NCBI RefSeq assembly: GCF_000787855.1
Contig: NZ_BBPQ01000003.1
Location: forward strand, 240,838 to 292,560
DNA: 51,723 nucleotides
Source of the DNA: Streptacidiphilus anmyonensis
Lineage (GTDB): Bacteria; Actinomycetota; Actinomycetes; Streptomycetales; Streptomycetaceae
Direction of reading: 5' to 3'
Positions 9,201-16,686 of this stretch are shown here, piece after piece (positions within the stretch are counted from its first letter, which is position 1; every line of letters begins with the position of its first letter). The position numbers and the translations under genes were made by a program. The notes under the pieces are model-generated. The model saw only the letters and a list, made by a program, of their open reading frames with translations. It was not told where the DNA came from and did not search any database.

Positions 9201-10353
9201 CGGGTGCGGTACCGCTGCCGGGAGCGGGCTGTGCGGTCGCCGGATCCGTGGCCGCGGCCTGCGTGGGCGCGGGAGCGGTCTTCGCGGAGGTGGCACCGGT
9301 GGCCGTGATGGTCGCCGAGCCGGGGGTGAGGGCGGTCACCACGCCGGTCGGGGAGACCGAGGCGATCTTCGGGGCCGAGGAGGTCCACACGAGCGCGGGC
9401 AGCGTGCCGGCGCCGCCGGCGAACGTGCCCGTCGCCGTGGCCCGCTCGGTCCGACCGGCGACGACCGTCGCCGAGGCCAGTTTGACGTCGAGTGCGGTCG
9501 CGGTGCCGGGCTTGGCGTTCGCCTTGGCCTTGGCGGCCGCCGCCTGGGCCGACTGGGCCGAGTTCGCCGCGTTCTGGGCCTGCGACGCCGCGGAGGCGGC
9601 AGAGTGCACGACCGGCTGGAGCACGCTGAACCAGAGCGTGGCGAGCAGCCCCAAGGCCACCGCTGCGATCCCGAGCGTCGGCAGCAGCCATTCGGGCAGG
9701 GTCTGCTTCTCCAGCATCGCCCCTTCGGCCTTGGCCGGCTCGCCGCCTTCGGGCACCGCCTTGACCTCGAACGGCAGGGTGCGGTTCGGTCCCTTGAAGA
9801 ACGTCTTGCGGGGCACGGTCCTCAGGCGCACGAACGTCGCTGTGCCCGGCCGGGCGACGAACACCGGGGGCCGGGTCCGGAAGCCCAGTTTGACCTCCGG
9901 GTCGTGCGCCTCGACCCGGACCTGCTCCGGCCTGTTGCCGCGGTTCTCGACGACCAGACGGAACCGCGCGGAGCGCCGTCCCGTCGCGCTCCTGGGCACC
10001 AGCCGGGCGCCCAGGTCGGCGAACTCCCCGACGCGAAGCGAGCCTTCCTCGATGCACGAGCCCTCGGGGTCCTCGGTCGACATCGCCCGTAGGCCGAACC
10101 GCACCTCACCGGGGGCGAGCGAGGAGGCCCGGGGTGGCTGGAACACGACCCGGACGCTTGCCCTGGCGTTCGGCAGCAGATTGATGCTCGCCGGTTCGAC
10201 ACGCGCCCACTCCGCCGCGTCCCCGAGCACGTCGAGCAGCACCCGGTCGACCACCATCCCGGTGTTCTCCACGCGCAGGACGCACTCGGCCTGCTCACCC
10301 GGTACGACTTCGACCGGGTCGCTCCCGTTCTCGAAGACGACGGAAACTCCCAC
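6241..10353 (-). CDS. Giant membrane-anchored protein with about ten putative-Ig (He_PIG) repeats, 1370 aa
   Basis: The GTG at 10353 follows GGGAG. Residues 1-215 form two beta-sandwich regions of the COG1470 kind (VEVVPGEQAECVLRVENTG; FRLVVENRGNRPEQVRVEAH) and lack a signal peptide, so they are probably cytoplasmic. A single membrane helix lies near 222-245 (LLPTLGIAAVALGLLATLWF). Outside come an Ala-rich stalk, a BIG_2-like domain and about ten repeats of roughly 90 residues with the putative-Ig pattern: G-x-x-Y, then ATGGTGPYTW, then LPxGLSLDPxTGVLSGTP, then TDSG. The end is Thr/Pro/Ala-rich. Homologues are often labelled hydrolytic protein in streptomycetes, but I see no catalytic motif. 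It leads the coupled four-gene operon and is a plausible cell-surface anchor or scaffold. Confidence 0.75.
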   Translation of the reverse strand: MGVSVVFENGSDPVEVVPGEQAECVLRVENTGMVVDRVLLDVLGDAAEWARVEPASINLLPNARASVRVVFQPPRASSLAPGEVRFGLRAMSTEDPEGSCIEEGSLRVGEFADLGARLVPRSATGRRSARFRLVVENRGNRPEQVRVEAHDPEVKLGFRTRPPVFVARPGTATFVRLRTVPRKTFFKGPNRTLPFEVKAVPEGGEPAKAEGAMLEKQTLPEWLLPTLGIAAVALGLLATLWFSVLQPVVHSAASAASQAQNAANSAQSAQAAAAKAKANAKPGTATALDVKLASATVVAGRTERATATGTFAGGAGTLPALVWTSSAPKIASVSPTGVVTALTPGSATITATGATSAKTAPAPTQAAATDPATAQPAPGSGTAPGGAAASPGAKPAGPPILSGSVTVDVVGPAAVSSATVPDASLGKPYSQSLTASGGTGAYTWQVSSGALPAGLTLSPDSGVISGTPTTAGTASFSLRLTDAGPPTEFAVKKLQLTVVNAVLVGNSGLPEATLGTAYSRTLTAVGCTASCTWSLAPGQGALPDGLSLTAAGVLSGKATQTGTFPFTLLATDPAMPSQPGTQHLSLTVVDPLAVNAQAPLPDAVAGTSYAQTLKATGGTQPYTWTPATPLPKGWTLDPASGVLTTTPGPRLTGSSTITVRLTDSGQPALTASHSYTVRVVAPLATTTSSLPQAVYGQPYQMPVQTTGGVGPYVLTETGALPTDMKFDQNTFHGTPTEAGTFPLTVETTDAGTPSQTSIQHLVLTVVRPLQVSTLTLPGAVTGTPYSQALRATGGTGPYTWSAVGSLPSGISLDPTSGVLSGTPDAKAMDASTFTVQVTDSGQPALTTAPQTFTLTVVPPLVDTTADAPQGIYGKPYDALPQQPAGLQLTASGGTGPHYVFSRTDSPLPPGLSLQGDRITGQPTATGTFAFSVQVTDASSPPLTITESLSITVVGSLTISPDPVPDAVTGKPYTHKVTAIGGTAPYTWSWAPATPDGKLPDGLSLNSVTGLISGTPTTAGVDPVVITVSDSGGPVQSTTWPVTLTVDKPLSISYQTPSPEIQGQFYSLVPTASSDGAGLGDTWAMTGGVLPAGLSLDPTTGFITGTVTAAPGTYAFTVTVSDSAGHTALASTGISLVVIKPLTVPTPYTWTGTVGTRFDATVTPSGGEGPFTFTFTPKADSSLTDVTLDSTTGVLSGTPDGPCVPSSTGAPSGSATGSRQTVLGTCQPDVLDGQVTVTDALGEVAVAQLTLTASVPPLVVTYTPSPTPTQTAGAPFRFDMAADATGGYPSGTVTYSATGLPCGANGCDTIDPATGIVTGHVDGLGQGTVTFTVTVTSTDPHNSLDKVTAEYQATIDTAPAATASQTPGAPN

Positions 10354-10769
10354 CGACCCGGCTCCCTTCGCGGCACCCCGCTGTGTCGGATCAGCCTGGC
10401 AGCGGATCTGCGCCGGACGCCTGCGTGAAACAGCGAAGAAAAGCGCAGCCGTCAGGAACGTGCTGGTACGGACGACTTCCGCGACATCGCCTCGCTGCTG
10501 CCGATGACCGCAGGATCGGATGCGTGATCAGGCCATGCCTAGGGACATCCCTAGTCGACATCCCCACTTCAGCCATGGTCAATTTGAGCAACGGCCGCAA
10601 CAACCTTCATTCCAGAGTGAGTTCGAGGCTCTGGGTGGCCGGAGCTCGGGCGTTGGGATTCGGCCGCTCGGGGCTCCGCCCTTCGGGGCTCGGGTGGGGG
10701 TGGCGGGGGAAGCCGGCACGGTGGCCGGTGAGACCCTGTCGGGGCCGCCGTCGGAACCTGGAGGCTCCC
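10354..10769. promoter_or_regulatory. Divergent intergenic region between the Ig-repeat operon and the LuxR regulator
   Basis: This 416-base gap separates divergent genes and should hold both promoters. The part at about 10540-10620 is less GC-rich than its surroundings and contains the 16-base inverted repeat listed separately. I find no convincing small gene here. Confidence 0.5.
10539..10554. promoter_or_regulatory. Palindromic operator candidate CTAGGGA-CA-TCCCTAG
   Basis: Two perfect 7-base arms are separated by 2 bases in the divergent control region. The size and symmetry suit a dimeric NarL/LuxR-type helix-turn-helix, and two LuxR-type regulators are encoded just to the right. Binding is inferred. 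Confidence 0.45.
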
Positions 10770-11396
10770 ATGAAAAGCCGGATACCGGTGTCGATCTACG
10801 CCGACGACCCCATCACGCGGGTCGGGTTGGCGACCGAACTGCGCCAGCGCTGCGAGATCGAGCTCGTCGATCCGCCTTCGAGCGGTCCGGCCCGGGTCGT
10901 GGTCCTCGCCCCCGACGCCCTGACCACCTCGGCGCTCGACCTGATCCGCGCGGTACGTTCACGTGACGGCGCACAGGCCGTGCTCGTCCTGTCCGCCCTG
11001 TCCGACGCGGATCTGCTCGCGGTCGTCGAGTCCGGCGCCTGCTCGGTGCTGTGGCGGTGGGAGGCGACCGGTACCGCGCTCGTCCAAGCGGTCGTCAGGG
11101 CCGCCGGGGGTGAGTCGGCGCTGCCTTCCGACCTGCTCAACCGCCTTCTCAAGCAGGTGGGTCGCCTTCAGCAGCAGGTGTTACGTCCTGCGGGGCTGAC
11201 CCTGGGCGGTCTGACCGACCGCGAACGCCAGGTGCTGCGACTGGCGGCCGAAGGGCTCGGCACGGACGAGATCGCCGGCGAACTCGCCTACTCCAAGCGC
11301 ACGGTCACCAGCGTGGTGCACGACGTCACGGTCCGGCACCAGCTGCGCAACCGGACGCATGCAGTTGCCTTCGCCATCCGTGAAGGCCTGATCTGA
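10770..11396 (+). CDS. NarL/LuxR-type regulator with atypical receiver, TTA-containing, 208 aa
   Basis: The ATG at 10770 follows CTGGAGG. Residues 1-110 keep the receiver outline, including the acidic pair in YADDP, but the position of the phosphoacceptor reads VVVLAPDA with Ala at 47 in place of Asp, and the usual conserved Lys region reads SVLWRWEAT. Phosphorylation control is therefore unlikely. Residues 146-205 are a clear LuxR-type helix-turn-helix (LTDRERQVLRLAAEGLGTDEIAGELAYSKRTV in part). Codon 138 is TTA (11181-11183), one of only two in-frame TTA codons found, so translation probably needs the bldA tRNA and is tied to late development. It is likely to control the divergent Ig-repeat operon. 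Confidence 0.8.
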   Translation: MKSRIPVSIYADDPITRVGLATELRQRCEIELVDPPSSGPARVVVLAPDALTTSALDLIRAVRSRDGAQAVLVLSALSDADLLAVVESGACSVLWRWEATGTALVQAVVRAAGGESALPSDLLNRLLKQVGRLQQQVLRPAGLTLGGLTDRERQVLRLAAEGLGTDEIAGELAYSKRTVTSVVHDVTVRHQLRNRTHAVAFAIREGLI

Positions 11397-11483
11397 GCCG
11401 AGCGTCCGCGTCCGATCCGGTCGCCCGGGACCTCGGGCATCAGCCGGACCCGTACCGGCGGCGCCGCAAGAAAGTTGGGAACC

Positions 11484-13649
11484 ATGTCGACGGCCGCCGA
11501 TCCCTGGTCCGTTCCCGCCTGCCCCAGCTGTCGGCCCGACGTCGACGAAAGCCGGCGCCGCGCCGACCCCCCGTCAGCGGAACGCCGCACCGCCGGCGCG
11601 GGTGAGGACGGGCGCGGGCAGGGCGGAGCGCCCGCACTCGACGCACTGCCCGCGCCGAGCCTGCGCCTGTTGGCCGCGATGGCCGTGCTGGAAGGCAGGA
11701 CACCGCTTCCGATCCTCGCGGCCATCGCCGACGTGGCCGAGCCCCACGTCGCGCTGAACGACCTGATCACGGCCGGATTCGTCGCATGGCAACCACGCGG
11801 CCTGGTCGAACCGGTCGCCATCCACTCGCAGGCCGCACGGGACGCGGTCTACGACAGCCTGCCCGCGGCGCTGTGCCGGGCCACCCACCTCGCCGCCGCC
11901 GACCGGATCAGCGGCATCCAGGCGTTCCGTCATGCCGTGCTCGCCGTCCGCGGCCCCGACGCGCGGCTCGCAGCCCGCCTGGAGACCGAGGCGACGCGCT
12001 ATCACAGGGCCGGAGACACCGAGCAGGCCGGGACCCTGCTGCTGTGGTCCGCCGACCTCTCGACCTGCCGGTCCGACCGGGAACGACGGTTGCTCACCGC
12101 GGCCGGATGGGGCACCACGACGCCGGCGCCGGGGTGGTCACCGGCACTCGCGGAGCAACTCACCACCCTCGAACCGAGCGTGGAGCGCAACTTGTTCCTG
12201 GGCCGGCTCGCCGCGCGGCAGGCGCACCACGATGCGGCGAAGGCGCTGCTCGACCAGGCCAGGCCCCTCGCCGGCGCGCTGCCCGCCCCGGCGCGCACGG
12301 ACGTCGAGCTCGCGACGATGGCTCTGCTGGCCGACACCGCGGACCACGAAGCCCAGGAGAGCGTCGCCCTGTCCCTGCTGGCCCACAGCGGACTCGACGA
12401 CGAGACCAGGCAGTGGTCGGTGTACTTCGCGGCGGACGCCGGCGGCAGGCTCCACGGAACACCCGACGCGGCGCTGTGCCGCCTGGCCGCACTCGCGCCC
12501 GGTCTTGGCCACTCGCAGACCGACCGACCGGGCCAGGGAATCCTGCGGTGGGCCCGCGGCATGTGGCTGGCGCAGAGCGGCAGGTCCGCCGAGGCTGTCG
12601 CGGACCTGCAACACGTACTCCTGCACGAGATCGACACCGATGTCGAGGCGGTTCGCACCCTGGCGCACGCCTACCTCGGCCATGCGCTGTTCCACCTCGG
12701 CGACTGGCAGTCGGCGCTGCTCGAAGCCGACGAGTCGAGGCGGCTGGCCGAAGCCCGCCGGGACTGCCGCGGCGGCATCCCGGCGGCAGCCCTCACCGCC
12801 TGCCTCAGTGCCCTGCGCGGCGAGTGGGGCGCGGCCGAGCAACAGGCGGCGTTCGTCGCCGCAAGCCAGCGCGTGCACGGTCCAGGGCACTACGCGGTGT
12901 TCCCCGCCTTGGCCGCGGCGTGCCTGGCGTACGCCCGTGGGGAGTCGGCCCACGTGCTCACCGCGCTCGTGCCGGTGAGCGTCCAGTCGGGCCCGGCCGG
13001 GATGCACCACGCGTGGTGGCGCCCGCTCCAACTCCAGGCCCTGATCGACACCGGTCGGCTGGCCGAGGCGCGCACCGCGTTGGCCGCGCTGCGCGAGGCC
13101 GCCGGACCGGGTACCAGCCTGACGGTCGTCCTCGCCAGGCTTGAGGCCCGGCTCACTGCGGCTGAGGGGAACGCGACAGCGGCAGCCGACCAGCTCGCTC
13201 AGGCACTCGGCCGGACATCGGGCGGGGACGCGCCGTTCGCTGTCGCCGAACTCGAACACGACTACGGCCTGCTGCTGCTCCGTGCCCGGCGCCGGCGGGA
13301 GGCCAGCCGCTGGCTGCTGTCGGCCCAGGCGCGCTACACCGATCTCGGCGCGCTGCCGTTCGCGGGCCGCTGCTCGAGGCAGCTGAGGGAGATCGGAGTC
13401 AGGGTGTCCGCAACCGGGACAGGCGATGAGGAGAGGAACGTCGGATCCAACCGTCCTACCCCCGCCACCCTGACCGACCAGCAGTACCGCATCGCGTTGC
13501 TCGCGGCCGAGGGCATGACGAACCAGCAGATCGCGGGGGCGGTGTTCGTGAGTGTCAAGACGGTCGAGTACCACCTCGGGAATGTCTTCGCCAAGCTCGG
13601 CATCCCCTCGCGCCGCCAGCTCCGTGCCGGACTCGAAGCTTTCCTCTGA
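11484..13649 (+). CDS. LAL-like LuxR-family regulator lacking the ATPase domain, 721 aa
   Basis: The ATG at 11484 is chosen; a TTG at 11475 in the same frame is possible. After about 50 disordered residues the protein matches the portion of large LAL regulators that lies behind the ATPase: a winged-helix-like part (LDALPAPSLRLLAAMAVLEG), then a long TPR-like helical array (residues about 150-640, many Ala/Leu helices with ARRRREASRWLL at the end). A C-terminal LuxR helix-turn-helix follows (LTDQQYRIALLAAEGMTNQ, then KTVEYHLGNVFAKLGI). No Walker A or B motif is present, and there is no room for one upstream, since the preceding gene ends at 11396. It starts 88 bases behind that regulator and is probably co-transcribed. 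Confidence 0.8.
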   Translation: MSTAADPWSVPACPSCRPDVDESRRRADPPSAERRTAGAGEDGRGQGGAPALDALPAPSLRLLAAMAVLEGRTPLPILAAIADVAEPHVALNDLITAGFVAWQPRGLVEPVAIHSQAARDAVYDSLPAALCRATHLAAADRISGIQAFRHAVLAVRGPDARLAARLETEATRYHRAGDTEQAGTLLLWSADLSTCRSDRERRLLTAAGWGTTTPAPGWSPALAEQLTTLEPSVERNLFLGRLAARQAHHDAAKALLDQARPLAGALPAPARTDVELATMALLADTADHEAQESVALSLLAHSGLDDETRQWSVYFAADAGGRLHGTPDAALCRLAALAPGLGHSQTDRPGQGILRWARGMWLAQSGRSAEAVADLQHVLLHEIDTDVEAVRTLAHAYLGHALFHLGDWQSALLEADESRRLAEARRDCRGGIPAAALTACLSALRGEWGAAEQQAAFVAASQRVHGPGHYAVFPALAAACLAYARGESAHVLTALVPVSVQSGPAGMHHAWWRPLQLQALIDTGRLAEARTALAALREAAGPGTSLTVVLARLEARLTAAEGNATAAADQLAQALGRTSGGDAPFAVAELEHDYGLLLLRARRRREASRWLLSAQARYTDLGALPFAGRCSRQLREIGVRVSATGTGDEERNVGSNRPTPATLTDQQYRIALLAAEGMTNQQIAGAVFVSVKTVEYHLGNVFAKLGIPSRRQLRAGLEAFL

Positions 13650-14130
13650 CAGGAGGGCCGCGTCTGGGACCAGGTCCAGGACAGCGGCACTCCGCCGTTT
13701 CGGACGTCCATCCGGGTGCCCGAACCCGAGGACCAGCCCACCAGACCATCACCTGGAAGCGGTGGCCGATGATCAGGCGCGTGCGGATTCGCAGCAGCTG
13801 GTTTCCGTGGGAGATGGCGAAGCCCGGCAACGTGCTCAGGTAGTGGTGCCGGTGAGGGTGGCGTACGAGCCATTGAGAGTGCTGCCGTTCAACGCCTCGG
13901 CACAGGAGGTGACCGGTACTCCCTCCACCGACACCCCGTCACGCAGCAGGCTCTCGCCGGGGGCGATGGCTGGCCAATCGAGCAGGCCCGGAAGAAGGCC
14001 GCCCGCGGGCAGGCCGCCCGTCTGACGCCGCGCACGAAGAAGCCGCCCCCGCCCTGCCCGTAGCAGGAGTGGGGGCGGCGAGCCGGCGGCCACGGACGCT
14101 CCGCCGCCAACGGGCGCTCAGCCGTTGAAG
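13650..14130. other. Region without a convincing gene; possible decayed gene
   Basis: Between the LAL-like gene and the lectin gene lie 480 bases. Two short minus-strand frames give protein-like sequence: one ends EALNGSTLNGSYATLTGTTT (about 13840-13990), another contains HGNQLLRIRTRLIIGHRF (about 13740-13810). Neither has a good start and they are in different frames, as in a decayed gene. I cannot name the family. The lectin terminator is at 14042-14079. Confidence 0.3.
14042..14079 (-). terminator. Hairpin terminator behind the lectin gene
   Basis: A 9-bp G/C stem (14042-14050 with 14071-14079) carries an inner CTGC/GCAG stem above a small internal loop. A near-copy lies at 14910-14944. 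Confidence 0.65.
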
Positions 14131-14643
14131 TCAGGAGACGTAGGGCATGGCTACGTTCTCGTTCGGGACGCTCGCACACTGGTACAGCTTCGCCGGGTTG
14201 CCGTTGGCCAACCCGCCCCAGATGTTCAAGCAGTTGTTGAGCGCCGACTTGGGCTGGATCGGATTGACGTTGCTGCGGGGGGCGACGTTGTTCCAGACGC
14301 CGTCGGCGTCGCCGTTGCAGTAGTAGAGCTTGACGTCGTTGCCGGACACGTCGCCGCCCTGCCAGTCGTTGGCGCACAGGTTCGTGTTCGTCACCGACTG
14401 GAGTTCGAAGTGGGTCTGGTCCACGGTGATGTAGTTCCACTGCTCCGCGGGGTCGGTGTTGCTGCACTGCCATGCCATGAGTGCCTGGCCCACGACGGCG
14501 TTGTTGCCGGGGATGTCCAGGCAGTAGGCGCCTCCCTCGAAGACCACGTTGACGGGTGTGTCGGCATGTGCCGGGCCGGTGCCGAGGGTGAGGGCAACGA
14601 GCGGAGCCGCAGCGGCGGCCAGGACGGTAAGGCGCTTGCGCAT
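14131..14643 (-). CDS. Small secreted ricin-type beta-trefoil lectin, 170 aa
   Basis: The ATG at 14643 follows GGGAG. A classical signal peptide is evident (MRKRLTVLAAAAAPLVALTL, with AHA at the probable cleavage site), leaving about 143 residues of one lectin domain. Ricin-like features include GGAYCLDIPGNN, MAWQCSNTDPAEQWNY, TNLCANDW, VKLYYCNGDADGVWNN and CLNIWGGLANGNPAKLYQC, i.e. three subdomains each with a Cys pair and a Q/V-x-W-like closing motif. There is no catalytic domain, so it probably only binds carbohydrate outside the cell. It is a single-gene unit with a hairpin behind it and an 11-bp inverted repeat upstream. Confidence 0.8.
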   Translation of the reverse strand: MRKRLTVLAAAAAPLVALTLGTGPAHADTPVNVVFEGGAYCLDIPGNNAVVGQALMAWQCSNTDPAEQWNYITVDQTHFELQSVTNTNLCANDWQGGDVSGNDVKLYYCNGDADGVWNNVAPRSNVNPIQPKSALNNCLNIWGGLANGNPAKLYQCASVPNENVAMPYVS

Positions 14644-14765
14644 GGGTAACTCCCAGTCAAAGGTCGGGTAATGCCGAGGCCGCCCGGTGAACCCGGGCAG
14701 TCTCCGGACCGATGGAGATGCTGCCTGTCGTCCCCGCCCGCAAAAAGACACGATCGCGTCTCACG

Positions 14766-14808
14766 CGTCCCAAAGTCACCCCAGACCCCTGGCCTGCACT
14801 TTGGGACG
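14766..14808. promoter_or_regulatory. Long inverted repeat upstream of the lectin gene
   Basis: CGTCCCAAAGT (14766-14776) and its exact complement ACTTTGGGACG (14798-14808) are separated by 21 bases, about 120-165 bases ahead of the lectin start. A second, imperfect palindrome (agacacgatcgcgtct) lies at 14746-14761. They may be operators, or the longer one a hairpin. Confidence 0.4.
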
Positions 14809-14909
14809 GACTTCGAGACGTAGCGGGATCCGTGAGGCTCCTCTTCTTAGGTAGTTGGCAGCCAGCGCGCTCTGCTTTTCCCTAGACGCCGGAGGACACA
14901 TGCAGAAAG

Positions 14910-14944
14910 CCGCCCCCGCCCTGCGGTAGCAGGAGCGGGGGCGG
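14910..14944 (-). terminator. Hairpin terminator, near-copy of the one at 14042
   Basis: A 10-bp stem (14910-14919 with 14935-14944), one bulged base and a 5-bp upper stem enclose a GGTA loop. It lies downstream of the minus-strand gene ending at 15107. Confidence 0.65.
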
Positions 14945-15106
14945 TGCTGTTCAGTGGCTGAGGTGCGGCCGGAGGGAGGCGATCAGCGCACCGGCCGAGA
15001 GAGGGAGCGGAGGCGCTTCTCGTGGTCGACGACCTGGCCCGGCGCGCCGTCCAACGTCCGGGTCAGCTCGCCTACCGCCTCGCGTGTGGCCCGGACCTCG
15101 GTCCGG

Positions 15107-16108
15107 TCAGTCGCCGTCACGCCGAGAACCTTGGCCGGGCCAGATGCCGGGGTGGTCGTTCCAATGGACCTCGGCCGGGTCCTCGGGATCGACGTCGGGG
15201 CGCTCCTGGGTCACGTGGCGGACGAACTCGGCGTGGGTGGCGCAGGGGTAGGGCTGGCCGACGGAGCCGTTTGCGCGCATGACGCGGACGTAGCGGTGAC
15301 GCAGGTTCGGGATCAGGGCGGACACCTCGACGGGGCAGTCGGGGTTGGGCCAGGTGGTGTGCTCGGTGTGGGTCCTCGCGCGGACGCGAGGGGTCGGCGG
15401 CGGGAGGGGCAGGTCGCCGAATCCGGCCGGCAACAGGGCGGGCGCCTGTTCGGCGGGGGGATCGGGCCAGGTCACCTCGAGCACGGTGGCGCTGCCGACG
15501 ACGCGTTCCCCGTCGCGCATGGTGATCACGTCGCCCGGCATCAGGTTGTGCCACTGTGCTTCGTCCAGGGGGAGCAGCCGCGCGAAGGCTCGGCCACCGC
15601 CGCGAAGGGGCTCGTCGCCCTCCAGCCACAGCGCCGCCACGCGCACCGCGCGGTAGCTGCTGACGGCCTGCTCGCCCAGGTCCCACAGGGGCTGCAACCC
15701 CCGTCCCGGCGGGATCGGCGCGATGCCGGCGTCCGCGGCGAGGGTGAGGTCGATGCGCAGCAGCCCGCGCAGCGCCTCGGTGGTGCGCCAGCGGTACCAC
15801 TCGGCGTCGGGTTCGCCGGGGAGCTGTTCGGCGGCGTCGGTGAGGAACTCCCAGAAGCGCGGCGGTGCGGGGTCCTGGTCCGCGGCTTCGGCGAGGGCAC
15901 TCAGGGCGGCGGCGTGGTCGCCCTTGGCGACGAGGGCGCGGGCGATCTCGGCTCGGCCGCTGGGCAGCAGTTCGGCGGCGGATTCGAGGACGTCTTCGAT
16001 GTGCACGTCCGGCCTCTGTTCGGTTCGGCTGTGGTCAGGATCGGTCGTGGCCGGTGCAGGGACGTGGCCGGACGGTTCCTCCGGCAGCGGGCCCGGCTTC
16101 GCGGTCAC
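15107..16108 (-). CDS. Hypothetical protein, 333 aa
   Basis: I do not recognise this family. The GTG at 16108 has only a weak ribosome site. The first 40 residues are Pro-rich and look disordered. Residues about 40-90 are helical and resemble a TPR-like pair (IEDVLESAAELLPSGRAEIARALVAKGDHAAALSALAEAA in part). The middle has WYRWRTTEALRGLL, WDLGEQAVSSYRAVRVAALWLEGD and QWHNLMPGDVITMRDGERVVGSATVLEV. The last segment is likely to be beta-rich (HRYVRVMRANGSVGQPYPCATHAEF in part). There is no signal peptide or membrane helix, so it should be cytoplasmic. It is a single gene between the HxlR regulator and the lectin, with a hairpin behind it. Confidence 0.6.
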   Translation of the reverse strand: MTAKPGPLPEEPSGHVPAPATTDPDHSRTEQRPDVHIEDVLESAAELLPSGRAEIARALVAKGDHAAALSALAEAADQDPAPPRFWEFLTDAAEQLPGEPDAEWYRWRTTEALRGLLRIDLTLAADAGIAPIPPGRGLQPLWDLGEQAVSSYRAVRVAALWLEGDEPLRGGGRAFARLLPLDEAQWHNLMPGDVITMRDGERVVGSATVLEVTWPDPPAEQAPALLPAGFGDLPLPPPTPRVRARTHTEHTTWPNPDCPVEVSALIPNLRHRYVRVMRANGSVGQPYPCATHAEFVRHVTQERPDVDPEDPAEVHWNDHPGIWPGQGSRRDGD

Positions 16109-16232
16109 GGCTCAACCGTAGCGACTCCGGGAGGAGACGTTCTCCCGAGGGGTGTACAGCGCGGGCGAACACCGCCGTGATCGGTCGGACGGTTCCGGCC
16201 CGGCGGCCGGTGGGCACGGTCGACCGGCGGGT

Positions 16233-16652
16233 TCAGGTCTGCCGCTCCGGGTCCGGCTGGGCGGCCTGCTTCTCGTCGTAGCGCCGTCGCGCGGCCGCGA
16301 CCTGCGGTGAGAAGTCGATGATCGCGGACAGAAGCTCACTGAGTGAGTCGACGACCGCCTCGCCGGTCCGGGTGAGGCTGTACTCGACGTGCGAGGGAAT
16401 GGAACGCACCAGCTTCCGGTCCACGACCCCGTCACGCTCGAGTGCCTTCAACGTCTGCGACAGCCTGCGCTCGCTGACTCCGCCCACGGCGCGCTTGAGC
16501 TCGTTGTAGCGCAGGGTGCCGTCCTGCAGCGCGAGCAGGATGAGCAGGGACCAGGTGTTGGCGATGGTGGCGAAGGCCTCGCGCACGTCCCCCGCCCGCG
16601 CGAGCACCTCGTCGGCCGGCATCCGGCGTCTCGGCCGTTGTTCGTCACCCAT
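16233..16652 (-). CDS. HxlR-family transcriptional regulator, 139 aa
   Basis: The ATG at 16652 follows AGGAAGGAG. The protein has the HxlR winged helix: REAFATIANTWSLLILLALQDG, then LRYNELKRAVGGVSERRLSQTLKALERDGVV, then EYSLTRTGEAVVDSLSELLSAI. The usual N-terminal Cys of redox-sensing HxlR members is absent; I see no Cys in the protein. It is divergent from the SRPBCC gene at 16763, with perfect inverted repeats in the 110-base gap, so it most likely represses both genes. It may respond to a small-molecule ligand of the SRPBCC protein, which is inference. Confidence 0.85.
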   Translation of the reverse strand: MGDEQRPRRRMPADEVLARAGDVREAFATIANTWSLLILLALQDGTLRYNELKRAVGGVSERRLSQTLKALERDGVVDRKLVRSIPSHVEYSLTRTGEAVVDSLSELLSAIIDFSPQVAAARRRYDEKQAAQPDPERQT

Positions 16653-16686
16653 CGCTGTCGTACTCCTTCCTGTCCCATGCCCAAAT

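Noticed and set aside
14042-14944. Two similar hairpins considered as ends of an insertion sequence
   Set aside because: Same orientation, each a self-contained terminator, no transposase between them and no target duplication seen.
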